The notes beneath the pieces are model-generated. The model was not told the origin of the DNA, ran no database searches, and was given only the letters and a program-made list of their open reading frames with translations. The position numbers were made by a program, and so were the translations under genes. Below are positions 27,367 to 35,470 of a stretch of 64,000 nucleotides of DNA, piece after piece; the stretch's first letter is position 1; every line of letters starts with the position of its first letter. This DNA comes from Fen-1364 sp049515135 (lineage in GTDB: Bacteria > Spirochaetota > Spirochaetia > SZUA-6 > Fen-1364): NCBI GenBank assembly GCA_049515135.1, contig JBEKUJ010000006.1, positions 1 to 64,000 on the forward strand, in the 5' to 3' direction.

Positions 27367-28083
27367 CTATGCAGAGACAGCCAGCCGGTCCAGCACGGCG
27401 GCCATGACGGAGTTGATGCGCCGGAACCGCTCGGGTTTGCCGAGGATCAGGCTTTCGGTCTGCACGAACCGGGCCGGCGCAAGGTCCGCGCGGCAATTCT
27501 CCACGAGAGCGCCCGCTGAGACGGACGTCGTCTCCAGGTGGAATTGCAAGGCGATCACGCGATGGCCCACCGTGAACGCCTGGTTTTCGCACGCCTCGCT
27601 TCTGGCGATGTGCCGAGCCCCCGGGGGAAGGTCGAACGTCTCCCCGTGCCAGTGGAACGCCTCCTGACGGCTCGGAAGGGCCTCAGCAAGGCCTTCGACG
27701 GCTCTCCCGGCTTCCCCTTCGGCGCCGACGCGCTCCACCGGAAACCAGCCGATCTCGGAAAAGGTGTTGCGGCGCACGCGCGCCCCCAGAGCGCTGGCTA
27801 TGAGCTGCGCGCCGAGGCACACTCCGAGCACGGCCTTTCCCCGATCGATCGCCTTTGCCACGAACTCCTTTTCTTCCCTCAACCAGGGGTATGCCCGCTC
27901 ATCGTTCACGCTCATGGGGCCGCCCATGATGATGAGCAGATCGAGGTCGTCCAAACCGGGAAGGACAGGTCGATCGAAGAAGCGCGTCGCGCTCACGCGC
28001 GCGTGTCTTCGCTCAAGCCACTGCTCGATGCTCCCCAGCCCCTCGAACGGCACGTGCTGAAGCCAGTGCGCCTTCAGCCCCAT
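27367..28083 (-). CDS. class I glutamine amidotransferase-like protein
   Basis: A 238-residue stand-alone class I glutamine amidotransferase domain related to GMP synthase glutaminase. The nucleophile is in GVCLGAQL (residues about 90-97), and the His/Glu pair is in ALQFHLE near 175. The MGGPMSVND turn is typical of the family's oxyanion strand. The substrate that receives ammonia is unknown, and such proteins can act as gamma-glutamyl hydrolases. The start at 28083 has an AGGAAGAT site and overlaps the end of the SRPBCC gene by ten bases, so the two are coupled. Confidence 0.86.
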   Translation of the reverse strand: MGLKAHWLQHVPFEGLGSIEQWLERRHARVSATRFFDRPVLPGLDDLDLLIIMGGPMSVNDERAYPWLREEKEFVAKAIDRGKAVLGVCLGAQLIASALGARVRRNTFSEIGWFPVERVGAEGEAGRAVEGLAEALPSRQEAFHWHGETFDLPPGARHIARSEACENQAFTVGHRVIALQFHLETTSVSAGALVENCRADLAPARFVQTESLILGKPERFRRINSVMAAVLDRLAVSA

Positions 28084-28514
28084 GAGCTGATCTTCCTGTC
28101 CTCGGGATACGGGGTCCCGCGTCCGTCTTCCACCCAGCCCTTGAGGCTCAGGAGGAAGTACCCCCATTTGCAGTTCCAATGGGCCATGAGCTCTCCGGCA
28201 TCGGGCCACCCCGTGTGGGAAAAGTGAAGAACGGTTTCACCGTCTGCCGGGGCAAGCTCGAAGCAGACCTCAGTGCCGACCCACCCGTCGGGACCTTCCA
28301 TGCATACCCATCTGACCCGCCGGTCAGGGATCAGCTCGAGCACTTTCATATCGTGGCCCCGGTCCCCGAAGCGGAAACGAATGAGCGCGCCGGGAGCCGG
28401 CTCACCGGTGACGTGCCATGTCCACCAGTTGATGAGGCCCGAGCGCGTTGCCAGCGCCCGGTACACGCGGCCGGGCGGCCCTTGGATTCCGATGCGATGG
28501 ACGATTCCAGGCAT
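28074..28514 (-). CDS. SRPBCC/AHSA1-family protein
   Basis: A 146-residue START/Bet v1-like protein of the Aha1-domain type: IGIQGPPGRVYRAL at the start, the central GLINWWTWHVTGEPAPGALI and KVLELIPDRRVRWV strands, and a C-terminal helix GYFLLSLKGWVEDG. Such proteins bind hydrophobic ligands in a cavity; the ligand is unknown. It is translationally coupled to the amidotransferase and divergent from the glycyl radical operon, with only 28 bases between the two ATG codons. The start at 28514 was chosen by family alignment; there is no clear ribosome site. Confidence 0.82.
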   Translation of the reverse strand: MPGIVHRIGIQGPPGRVYRALATRSGLINWWTWHVTGEPAPGALIRFRFGDRGHDMKVLELIPDRRVRWVCMEGPDGWVGTEVCFELAPADGETVLHFSHTGWPDAGELMAHWNCKWGYFLLSLKGWVEDGRGTPYPEDRKISSWG

Positions 28515-28522
28515 GCTATAAT
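28514..28522 (+). promoter_or_regulatory. extended -10 promoter of glycyl radical operon
   Basis: TGCTATAAT is a perfect -10 with the TGn extension, 20 bases before the ATG of the glycyl radical enzyme. No good -35 is visible, as is common for extended -10 promoters. The predicted transcript starts about 14 bases before the ATG, just ahead of the ribosome site AAAAAGGAG. It also overlaps the start codon of the divergent SRPBCC gene, so transcription of the two may interfere. Confidence 0.5.
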
Positions 28523-28542
28523 CAACACAAAAAGGAGACCCC

Positions 28543-31047
28543 ATGGCAACCGTTGAACCTCCGCATGGCAGGTATGCGCTCAAGAGGCCGGCAAACCTCT
28601 CCCCGCGGATCGCGTGGCTCCGCGATTACTACTTCACGGGATTGCGCCGGCCCTGGAACAATGAGTTCACCGCGTGGACCACGGGCGCATCGTGGGACTT
28701 CCAGTTCAACGAGCTCACGTTCTATATCGTTCCGGAGACCTACACGTTCTTCCCTACCTTCCGGGCGTCCTTCAAACAGGCCGCGCGCGCCGTGGAGCTG
28801 CCTGCCGGCTTCTGGTCTCTGAGCCTGCCGGAGCGCAGGGCGCTTTTCATCAGCGAGGTCATGACGCGGTGCGTCCCGGCCGAGGTCCTCCCCGGCGATC
28901 TCATTGCCGGCGCGCGTTTCAACGTGATGACCTCGGCCTGCCTGACCAAAGCTGAAGCCGCGCGTTATGAGAAGCTCGTGACAGGGCCCGGAGGAGCCCG
29001 GCAGGCCGTCCTCTGGTTCCACAACCACGGCTACGGCAATGCCGGCGCAACAAGCGGCCACCTGATCCCGGACTACCCCAGCGTCCTCTCCCGGGGCTGG
29101 CGCGGCATCCATGAGGACATCGCCGTACGGCTTGAAAAGCTTTCGCCGGCCAAGCGCGCAGGCCCCAGCGGGGCCCAGCTCAGCGCAATGCTCACCGCGT
29201 CGACCATGGCGCGTGACATGGCTTCACGCTACTCGACGGTCTGCCGGAAAGCCGCGGAAGCGGGGCAGGATGCATCACGCAGAACAGAGCTTCTCCAGAT
29301 GTCGGAGATGCTCCTGCGCGTGCCGTGGGAGCCTGCGCGGTCCTTCTGGGAGGCGGTGCAGTCGCTCTGGCTCACCCATATGCTCGTCATGAGCGACGAG
29401 AACTATCCGGGCCCGGGGCTTTCCTTTGGCCGTATCGACCAGTACCTCCTGCCTTTCTGGGAGAGGTCGTTGAGAGAGGGAATGGACCGTGAATGGGGGA
29501 AGGAGATCCTGAAGTGCTTCTGGATTCATTGCAACACCGCATATGACGCAATGATCCGCGTCGGCGGGAACCAGGGGATCACTGCGGGGTACGGCCAGCT
29601 GATCTCCCTCTCCGGCCTCGGGCCTGACGGTCGTGACATGACGAACGACCTGACCCTTGCCATTCTGGAAGTCATTGACGAGATGTCCCCCATCCTCGAG
29701 CCCAAGCCCAACGTGCGCCTGCACCAGGGGTCGCCCGAGGTCCTCCTGGACAAGGTGGTGGACATGATCGCATCCAGCCAGGGCGCGCCTTTCCTCCTGA
29801 ACTTCGACGAGCGGTCAATGGCCGGGCTGCTCCTGGAGGCGGGCAAGGAGCGCGTCCCGCAGCTCATTCACGAAGGCAATGTCTTCGACTATGCCTCCGT
29901 GGGCTGCCTGGAAAATACGATGGCCGGCAACGACAGGTCGGGGACGGTCGATGCCAACCTCAACCTTCTCAAGGCCGTGGAGCTGGCCCTCACCGGCGGA
30001 TACGATCTTCTGCCGTTCACAGACCCCATGACCGGAAAAACCGAAAGGCCGAGACGGCGCGCTCCGCGCACGCCGGACCCGGCGCGCTTTCAGTCGTTCG
30101 AGCAATTCTGGGACGCGTACGCCGAGCAGACCCGGCACATCGTCAGGCGGATCGTGGAGCTGTATGAGAAAAGCGAAGCGGTCCGGGCGCGCTTCCTTCC
30201 CACACCGTACCTATCCTGCCTGGTGCGCGGGTGCGCGGAAAAGTCACTCGACGTCACGCAGGGCGGCGCAGAGCTGGCATTCGTGACACTGGAGGCCGTC
30301 ACGTACGCCACCACCGTGGATTCCCTCCTGGCGGTGAAAAACCTGGTTTTTGACCGCAAAGAGTGCACCATGGAGGAGCTGGTCCGGGCCCTGCGAGACA
30401 ACTGGGAAGGACACGAGAAGCTGCAGGCCATGGCCGTGAACAAGGCACCCAAATACGGGCGGGACGATGATGAGGCGGATGCGCTGGGCCGCAGGGTCAT
30501 GGAGCTGTGGACGGCCGAAGCGTGGAAATACCGCACCAGGAGCACGGGACGGCGGTTTCGGCCTGGTATGCTGAGCTGGAACTACTGGGTCTCCGACGGC
30601 TTCATCCTCCCGGCGAGCCCTGACGGAAGGCCGAAAGGCAGGTTCCTTTCCAACGCGCTGTGCCCGTCCACCGGCGCCGACAGGAACGGCCCAACGGCCA
30701 GCACGAACTCAGTGGGAAAGGTCATTGCCGGCACGGCGGATGGCGCTGCGCGTTCAAACCTCCTGGCAAATGGGGGAAGCCACACAATCAGCTTCAATCC
30801 CTCGTTTGTCAGGGACCCGGAGCACAGGAAGAACATGAAGGCCTTTCTCAAGGCCTACTGCCGCAACGGCGGCACGGCTTTGCAGATCAACATGCTGGAC
30901 CCCGACATGCTGCGGGACGCGCAAGCGCACCCCGAGGGCTACCATCACCTCCTGGTCCGCGTGACCGGCTACAACGCGTACTTCACCACGGTGGGCAGGG
31001 AGCTGCAGGATGAGATCATTGCCCGGGAATCCCACTCACTTGGGTAG
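28543..31047 (+). CDS. glycyl radical enzyme of unknown substrate (PFL-like)
   Basis: An 834-residue pyruvate-formate-lyase-like glycyl radical enzyme. The C-terminal radical loop is RVTGYNAYF with the radical-bearing Gly809, and the thiyl cysteine is Cys455 in GCLE with the general-base Glu457. GC-x-E marks the dehydratase/lyase/decarboxylase branch rather than true PFL, which has two adjacent cysteines. The residue after Glu is Asn, where choline lyase and glycerol dehydratase have Pro. The N-terminal half (WNNEFTAWTTGASWDFQFNELTFY) is not one I recognise from characterised classes. An activase and a flavin-type protein follow in the operon. The enzyme needs an oxygen-free cell; the reaction is unknown. 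Confidence 0.9.
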   Translation: MATVEPPHGRYALKRPANLSPRIAWLRDYYFTGLRRPWNNEFTAWTTGASWDFQFNELTFYIVPETYTFFPTFRASFKQAARAVELPAGFWSLSLPERRALFISEVMTRCVPAEVLPGDLIAGARFNVMTSACLTKAEAARYEKLVTGPGGARQAVLWFHNHGYGNAGATSGHLIPDYPSVLSRGWRGIHEDIAVRLEKLSPAKRAGPSGAQLSAMLTASTMARDMASRYSTVCRKAAEAGQDASRRTELLQMSEMLLRVPWEPARSFWEAVQSLWLTHMLVMSDENYPGPGLSFGRIDQYLLPFWERSLREGMDREWGKEILKCFWIHCNTAYDAMIRVGGNQGITAGYGQLISLSGLGPDGRDMTNDLTLAILEVIDEMSPILEPKPNVRLHQGSPEVLLDKVVDMIASSQGAPFLLNFDERSMAGLLLEAGKERVPQLIHEGNVFDYASVGCLENTMAGNDRSGTVDANLNLLKAVELALTGGYDLLPFTDPMTGKTERPRRRAPRTPDPARFQSFEQFWDAYAEQTRHIVRRIVELYEKSEAVRARFLPTPYLSCLVRGCAEKSLDVTQGGAELAFVTLEAVTYATTVDSLLAVKNLVFDRKECTMEELVRALRDNWEGHEKLQAMAVNKAPKYGRDDDEADALGRRVMELWTAEAWKYRTRSTGRRFRPGMLSWNYWVSDGFILPASPDGRPKGRFLSNALCPSTGADRNGPTASTNSVGKVIAGTADGAARSNLLANGGSHTISFNPSFVRDPEHRKNMKAFLKAYCRNGGTALQINMLDPDMLRDAQAHPEGYHHLLVRVTGYNAYFTTVGRELQDEIIARESHSLG

Positions 31048-32023
31048 CCCCGGCGCGGAAAACCCTTCGGGCGTCATTGTCAGCGTCCAGAGGCTGTCAA
31101 CCGAAGATGGGCCAGGCATCCGGACCACTGTCTTCCTCAAGTGCTGCCCGCTCTCCTGCCGCTGGTGCCAGAACCCAGAGAGCATCTCGGAGCAATCGCA
31201 GCTGCAGTGGTTCTCCGTCCGCTGCATCGGGTGCGCGTCATGCGTGACGGCATGCAGCGCCGGCAACCTGGCCATGACCGGATCCGGCTTGTCCATCAAC
31301 CGCCTGCGCTGCACGGGCTGCGGGACTTGCGCTTCCCGGTGTCCGTCAAATGCCCTGGAGCTGGCGGGCAGGGAGATCAGCGCCGCTCGGCTTGCGGAGG
31401 AACTGGAGAGGGACAAAGCCTTCTACGAGCAGTCAGGAGGAGGAGTAACGGTATCCGGGGGAGAGCCGCTTGCGCAGCCGCTATTCACCCGGGCGCTCCT
31501 GGAAAAGCTGCTGGAGCGGGGAATCCAGACAGCGCTGGACACCTGCGGGTTTGCCGCGCCTGCCGCGTGGGAGCAGGTGCTCCCGTTGGCAAGCCTGGTG
31601 CTGTACGACCTCAAGCTCATGGACCCGGTCCGGCACCGAAAGCTCACCGGGCAGTCCAACGAGCTGATCCTCGGCAATTTCGCCGCTGTGGTAGACGCCG
31701 TGCGGCTGCGGACACGGCGGCTCTCCCTGTGGGTGCGCACCCCGCTCATCCCGGGGGCCACGGCAACCCGGGAGAACCTCCTGGCCATCGGCAGGTTTCT
31801 GGCCAACTCAGCGCAGGGCGCAGTGGAAAGATGGGAGCTTTGCGCATTCAACAACCTGTGCAGGGACAAGTACAGCCGTCTGGGGATCGAATGGGACTAC
31901 GCCCTGACCCCGTTGATGAAACATGAGGAGCTGGAGGAAGCGGCGGCGAACGCCCGGGCTTCCGGCGTGGATCCCGGAATCGTATCAGTCACAGGCGCGG
32001 CGCGCACGCGCGCCAACGCGTGA
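31010..32023 (+). CDS. glycyl-radical-enzyme activating protein (radical SAM)
   Basis: A 337-residue activase. The radical-SAM cluster motif is C46-x3-C50-x2-C53 (CPLSCRWC), and TEDGPGIRTTVFLK before it is typical of PFL activases. A ferredoxin-like insert (residues about 70-110) has two sets of cysteines, CIGCASCVTAC and CTGCGTCASRC, giving two more 4Fe-4S clusters as in the glycerol/choline activases. VSGGEPLAQP is the SAM-binding GGE motif. The start at 31010 has AGGGAG seven bases upstream and overlaps the enzyme gene by 38 bases; a TTG at 31040 is possible. It abstracts hydrogen from Gly809 of the neighbouring enzyme. Confidence 0.93.
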   Translation: MRSLPGNPTHLGSPGAENPSGVIVSVQRLSTEDGPGIRTTVFLKCCPLSCRWCQNPESISEQSQLQWFSVRCIGCASCVTACSAGNLAMTGSGLSINRLRCTGCGTCASRCPSNALELAGREISAARLAEELERDKAFYEQSGGGVTVSGGEPLAQPLFTRALLEKLLERGIQTALDTCGFAAPAAWEQVLPLASLVLYDLKLMDPVRHRKLTGQSNELILGNFAAVVDAVRLRTRRLSLWVRTPLIPGATATRENLLAIGRFLANSAQGAVERWELCAFNNLCRDKYSRLGIEWDYALTPLMKHEELEEAAANARASGVDPGIVSVTGAARTRANA

Positions 32024-32038
32024 GGAGAGGAGGACCGG

Positions 32039-32917
32039 ATGGCCAGAAAAGCGGAATGTGCGACGTTCTCCCAGCAGGATATCGAGAGCCTCAGACCGGC
32101 TATGAAGATCGGACTGCTCGCCACGGTCAACAGCCAGGGGCTCCCTCATATCACGCTGCTTTCAAGCCTCCAGGCGGCTTCCCCCACCGGGCTCACTTTC
32201 GGTCAGTTCATCGAGGGCCTTGGAAAGTCCAACGTGACGAAAAACCCCAGGGTCGGGTTTCTTATCATGACGCTCCAGCGCGAGATGTGGCGGGGCCGCG
32301 CGCTGTTCAGGGAAACGACGCGGAGCGGACCCGAGTTCGAGGAGTACAACAGGGTCCCGATGTTCCGCTACAACGCGTATACGGGCATCCACACGGTCTT
32401 CCGCTTCGACCTCGTCCGTCACGGCGGCCGGGAGCGCCTCCCCATGGCCAGCATCGTCTGCGCGTCTCTGGCCACAAAGGTTGCAAGCCTGTTCACGCTT
32501 TCCCGCCAGCCCTGCCGCGCCCTCACGGGGGAAACGCGGAGACTCATGGAAGGGATGGGCAACCTGAAGTTTGCGGCCTGGGTGGACACGGAAGGGTTTC
32601 CAAGGATCGTGCCCGTGATCCAGGCACAGCCCTTGGGAGACCGCATCATCTTCTCGACCCTGGCCTTCACGCGCGAGCTGGCGGAGATTCCCCCGGGCGT
32701 CCCGCTCGCTGTCTTCGGCATGTCTTTGAACATGGAGGACGTGCTGGCGCGGGGCCTGTACCTGGGCGCCCGCCGGATCGGATGCCTGCGCTGCGCGGTG
32801 GCAGAGATCGACTGGGTCTACAATCCCATGCCGCCCGTCCCGGGCCAGATCTATCCCTCCGCGGAGCTCGCGCCGGTCACGGACTTCGAAGCCGCGGCCC
32901 CTCAGTCTTCTCCGTAG
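32039..32917 (+). CDS. pyridoxamine 5'-phosphate oxidase-like flavin split-barrel protein
   Basis: A 292-residue protein with two split-barrel segments. The first (about 15-120) has MKIGLLATVNSQGLPHITLLSS and NPRVGFLIM, matching the FMN-binding barrel. The second (about 170-250) has FAAWVDTEGFPRIVPVIQA, a degenerate copy, so the protein appears to be an internal duplication. It starts 15 bases after the activase with a strong site (GAGAGGAGGA). The family binds FMN, F420 or heme; the reaction here is unknown. Its place in the operon suggests it acts with, or on a product of, the glycyl radical enzyme. Confidence 0.8.
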   Translation: MARKAECATFSQQDIESLRPAMKIGLLATVNSQGLPHITLLSSLQAASPTGLTFGQFIEGLGKSNVTKNPRVGFLIMTLQREMWRGRALFRETTRSGPEFEEYNRVPMFRYNAYTGIHTVFRFDLVRHGGRERLPMASIVCASLATKVASLFTLSRQPCRALTGETRRLMEGMGNLKFAAWVDTEGFPRIVPVIQAQPLGDRIIFSTLAFTRELAEIPPGVPLAVFGMSLNMEDVLARGLYLGARRIGCLRCAVAEIDWVYNPMPPVPGQIYPSAELAPVTDFEAAAPQSSP

Positions 32918-32966
32918 GTGGAATGGGTCGTCCTGCCCCGGAAAATCCAGTACTGGAGAATGTTGT

Positions 32967-33313
32967 CTGGACCTCGAAGACATTCCGGCCGCCATCCGGG
33001 TCAGGCCAGGCAAGGATGTTGAAAGCCGCCCCGGAGCCCCGCGGGTTGGTGTTCCAGTGGGATTCAATGGCGGCAAGCTTCTCCGGCTGCGTGCAGTAGA
33101 TATGCAAACCCTGCGCGTCCCCCAGGGAGATCTGCAGGGGAGCCATCACGATCGCGAGCGCGCCCAGGAAATTGTCAACGACAAACCGCCCCTTCTCGAA
33201 ATGCCCGCCGGCCGGAGTCTGCATATGGCCACTCCGATGGAGAAGTTGAGCAGGAGAAGCCGGCTCCAGAACTGCAGGCGGGAGAGGAGGAGTGTGTTGC
33301 CGAAGAAGCTCAT
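32967..33313 (-). pseudogene. cydA: cytochrome bd oxidase subunit I (cydA) remnant
   Basis: Two cydA pieces remain in different frames. The first, MSFFGNTLLLSRLQFW... to FSIGVA (33313-33227), is the N-terminal LSRLQF helix. The second, starting MQTPAGG at 33224, continues to ...LHIYCTQPEKLAAIESHW... and NILAWPD (to about 32967), the QPAKLAAxE quinol-loop region of CydA. The roughly 150 residues normally between them and the whole C-terminal part are missing. The ATG at 33313 overlaps the TGA of the upstream cytochrome b5 gene (ATGA), so an intact gene was once coupled to it. Confidence 0.75.
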
Positions 33314-34074
33314 GAGCGGGGAGTTCCCTGACCTCTGGTCCTGGCCAGCGGGAAGGTGAGCGTTGCGCCGAACCACGCCACAACGACCACCATGGGGAGC
33401 AGCAGAAAGTCCAGGATGAGATAGGGCATGCTCGGGCCCGACTGCCGGGTCACGACCCCGGGGTCCTTCAAGCGCCAGATGAGGGCGCCAAGGCCGTCGA
33501 CGAACATGCAGAGCGAGACGACGATCTTGATCGTCACCGGCCGCATTGGCCGGGCGTCGTAGTTGACCCACCATGTGAAGAATCCCGTCGGGATGACCAC
33601 AAGACAGGAAAGGAGCCCGACAGCGAGGCAGCTGACCGCCGTGATCTCGAAGCCCGGGAACCTCGTTGCCAGGAACAGTACCGTGAACAGCGGGGCAAAG
33701 ATGAGAAAGACGATCGGGAAATGCACTGTCATTGGGTGCGGGTGTCTTCGGAAAAAGGGGTGACGCTCGAGGAACCGCTCGAGCGCCGGCCAGACGCCCG
33801 ACTGCGGCTCGGAGGCATTGCCCGCCGCGGAAGGGGCAAGGACACCGACCTGGGGGTAGCGATCCAGCACCGTCAGGTCGTGGGGAGCGGCGGACATCTC
33901 GGCGGTCAGGTCCCGGCCCGCCGGGTGGCGCTTCATGTGCGTTCCACCCCGCCAGTACCTGCTGGCGGTGACGTCGAACACGCGTCCGCCATACGCGATG
34001 TAGATGGGCGACCCGTCCTCTCCGTTGAATCGGGCCAGGTCCTCTGCCGTGAACTTCCGAAGCTCCTCCGCCAT
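33310..34074 (-). CDS. cytochrome b5-DUF2231 fusion membrane protein
   Basis: A 254-residue protein. Residues 1-75 form a cytochrome b5-like heme domain (LRKFTAEDLARFNG, SPIYIAYGGRVFDVT, heme histidines in KRHPAGRDL and APHDLT; the usual HPGG is HPAG). Residues about 110-250 form a DUF2231 membrane domain with four helices, opening HPHPMTVHFPIVFL. DUF2231 has conserved histidines and may bind heme. The protein was probably a redox partner of the cytochrome bd-type gene to which it is coupled (now a remnant). The start at 34074 gives the heme domain directly; no clear ribosome site is visible. Confidence 0.82.
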   Translation of the reverse strand: MAEELRKFTAEDLARFNGEDGSPIYIAYGGRVFDVTASRYWRGGTHMKRHPAGRDLTAEMSAAPHDLTVLDRYPQVGVLAPSAAGNASEPQSGVWPALERFLERHPFFRRHPHPMTVHFPIVFLIFAPLFTVLFLATRFPGFEITAVSCLAVGLLSCLVVIPTGFFTWWVNYDARPMRPVTIKIVVSLCMFVDGLGALIWRLKDPGVVTRQSGPSMPYLILDFLLLPMVVVVAWFGATLTFPLARTRGQGTPRS

Positions 34075-34399
34075 CCAGATTATGATACTGACCAGCGAGG
34101 CGGTGCGCATAGGCGGAGGTACAGGAACATCCCTTTCTCTATGGAGCCCAGCGAGCGCAGGGAGGCTTCCGGCTGGTCGCGGCAATCGCAGCGCAGATGC
34201 GGTCTTTCCCCACCCCGCCGCACTCGTGCGTCCTGTTTTCATCGAGAAGGTCCTTGATCTGAAGGGATGTCAATGGCATGGGACAAAAGTAATCAAAGGT
34301 TGATCGCGAGGCTCGTTCGTTTCTACTTTTGTAGCTGCGCCGACAAATCCGGATTCGTGGCGCCGGTGTACAAGTGATTGGGAAAAGGAAGGGTCCGTC
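34075..34399. other. divergent intergenic region with inverted repeat; possible tiny ORF
   Basis: This 325-base stretch separates the cytochrome b5-DUF2231 gene and the sigma-factor fusion. A perfect nine-base inverted repeat, ACAAAAGTA (34283-34291) and TACTTTTGT (34324-34332), lies 32 bases apart. A smaller one, ATCAA-AGG-TTGAT, sits between the arms; both are AT-rich and could be operators of the sigma gene. A minus-strand 46-codon frame (34139-34279) with two cysteines, starting MPLTSLQIKDLL, could be a small protein, but it has no ribosome site and I do not call it. Confidence 0.35.
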
Positions 34400-35443
34400 A
34401 TGATGCCTGTACGCTATAACGCGGTCCGTGAGAGTCCGCAGCAGGACACGAGAACCGATGAAGAGCTGGTCCGCATGCTGGCAGACGGCCGGCCGGAAGC
34501 CCTGACGTCGCTGTACAACCGGTATGCGCCGCTGGTGTTCCACATCGCTGCCCAGAGCCTGGATACGGCGACGGCTGAGGACATTGTCCAGGAAGTCTTC
34601 CTGTCCCTGTGGCGAAAGGCGCACACATACGACCCGCGGCGCGGCCTTTTCCGCCCGTGGCTGCTGCAGGTTGCCCACTTCAGGGTGCTCAACGAGCTGC
34701 GGACGCGAAGCCGCAGGCCGAAACTGGATCCGGACTCAGGCACCGAGCTTCTGGACGACCTTGTCGACGGCAGTGACGGACCCGTGGAGACCGCCTGGCA
34801 GACGTTTCGCCGGGAAGCTGTCCAGGCAGCGGTGGAAAGGCTGCCCCACGCCCAACGTCAGGCGCTGAGCCTGGCGTTCTTCGAAGACCTGACTCACGAC
34901 CAGGTGGCGGAAACGCTTCGGCTTCCCCTGGGCACCGTGAAGACGCGCATCAGATCCGGGATCCGGAAGCTGCGCTTCCTCCTTGCCCCCATGGGAGTGG
35001 CTGTTGTGCTGCTGGCGGTCCTGCTCGGCGTCGCAGTGCGCGCCAGGCAGGGACAGGAGCTTGCGCAGCGGACCGACAGGGCCCTGGCCTTTGTCACAGC
35101 CAGCGACATCACCACTCTACACCTTGCCGCGGCCCCCGGCGTGCCGGCCAGGACGCACGGGTCCTACAGGGGCAGGCCGGGGACGGCCCTTGCCGTGATC
35201 GCCCTGCACAACCTGGACCCGCTGACCCGCGGGATGACCTACCGGGCATGGGTGTTGAGCAGCGGAACGTGGATCCCTGTCGGCAGCGCAACGCCGGGAG
35301 CGGACGGAAATGCGCTCATCATCGCCGAAGGCCAGGTGCTCACGAGCCTCCCCGAGGGAGTGGAAGTGACCGTGGAGCCGGCGGGCGGATCTGCGGCGCC
35401 GCGCGGACCTGTGATCATCCAGTACCAGGCCGCGGGCCGTTGA
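34400..35443 (+). CDS. ECF sigma factor fused to membrane helix and RskA-like domain
   Basis: A continuous 347-residue frame. Residues about 20-100 are sigma region 2 (LYNRYAPLVFHIAAQSL, AEDIVQEVFLSLW), about 150-195 region 4 (LTHDQVAETLRLPLGTVKTRI), typical of SigK/ECF19-like factors. Then comes one transmembrane helix (about 196-216, VAVVLLAVLLGVAV) and an extracytoplasmic RskA/anti-sigma-K C-terminal domain (about 240-345, with RAWVLSSGTWIPVGSATPG). Normally the sigma factor is soluble and the membrane and outer domains belong to a separate anti-sigma with its own N-terminal sigma-binding domain; that domain is absent. The factor would be membrane-tethered and might need proteolysis for release. 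Ribosome site GGAAGGG precedes the ATG. Confidence 0.88.
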   Translation: MMPVRYNAVRESPQQDTRTDEELVRMLADGRPEALTSLYNRYAPLVFHIAAQSLDTATAEDIVQEVFLSLWRKAHTYDPRRGLFRPWLLQVAHFRVLNELRTRSRRPKLDPDSGTELLDDLVDGSDGPVETAWQTFRREAVQAAVERLPHAQRQALSLAFFEDLTHDQVAETLRLPLGTVKTRIRSGIRKLRFLLAPMGVAVVLLAVLLGVAVRARQGQELAQRTDRALAFVTASDITTLHLAAAPGVPARTHGSYRGRPGTALAVIALHNLDPLTRGMTYRAWVLSSGTWIPVGSATPGADGNALIIAEGQVLTSLPEGVEVTVEPAGGSAAPRGPVIIQYQAAGR

Positions 35444-35451
35444 GGTCCTCC

Positions 35452-35470
35452 GCAAAGCCTTCGGCTTTGC
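35452..35470. terminator. hairpin between convergent genes
   Basis: GCAAAGCC-TTC-GGCTTTGC is a perfect eight-base stem (it can also be drawn as seven pairs closing a CUUCGG loop), directly after the sigma-fusion gene and touching the stop codon of the convergent histidine kinase. There is no T-tract on either side, so it may serve as a two-way stem of moderate strength or protect transcript ends. Confidence 0.45.
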
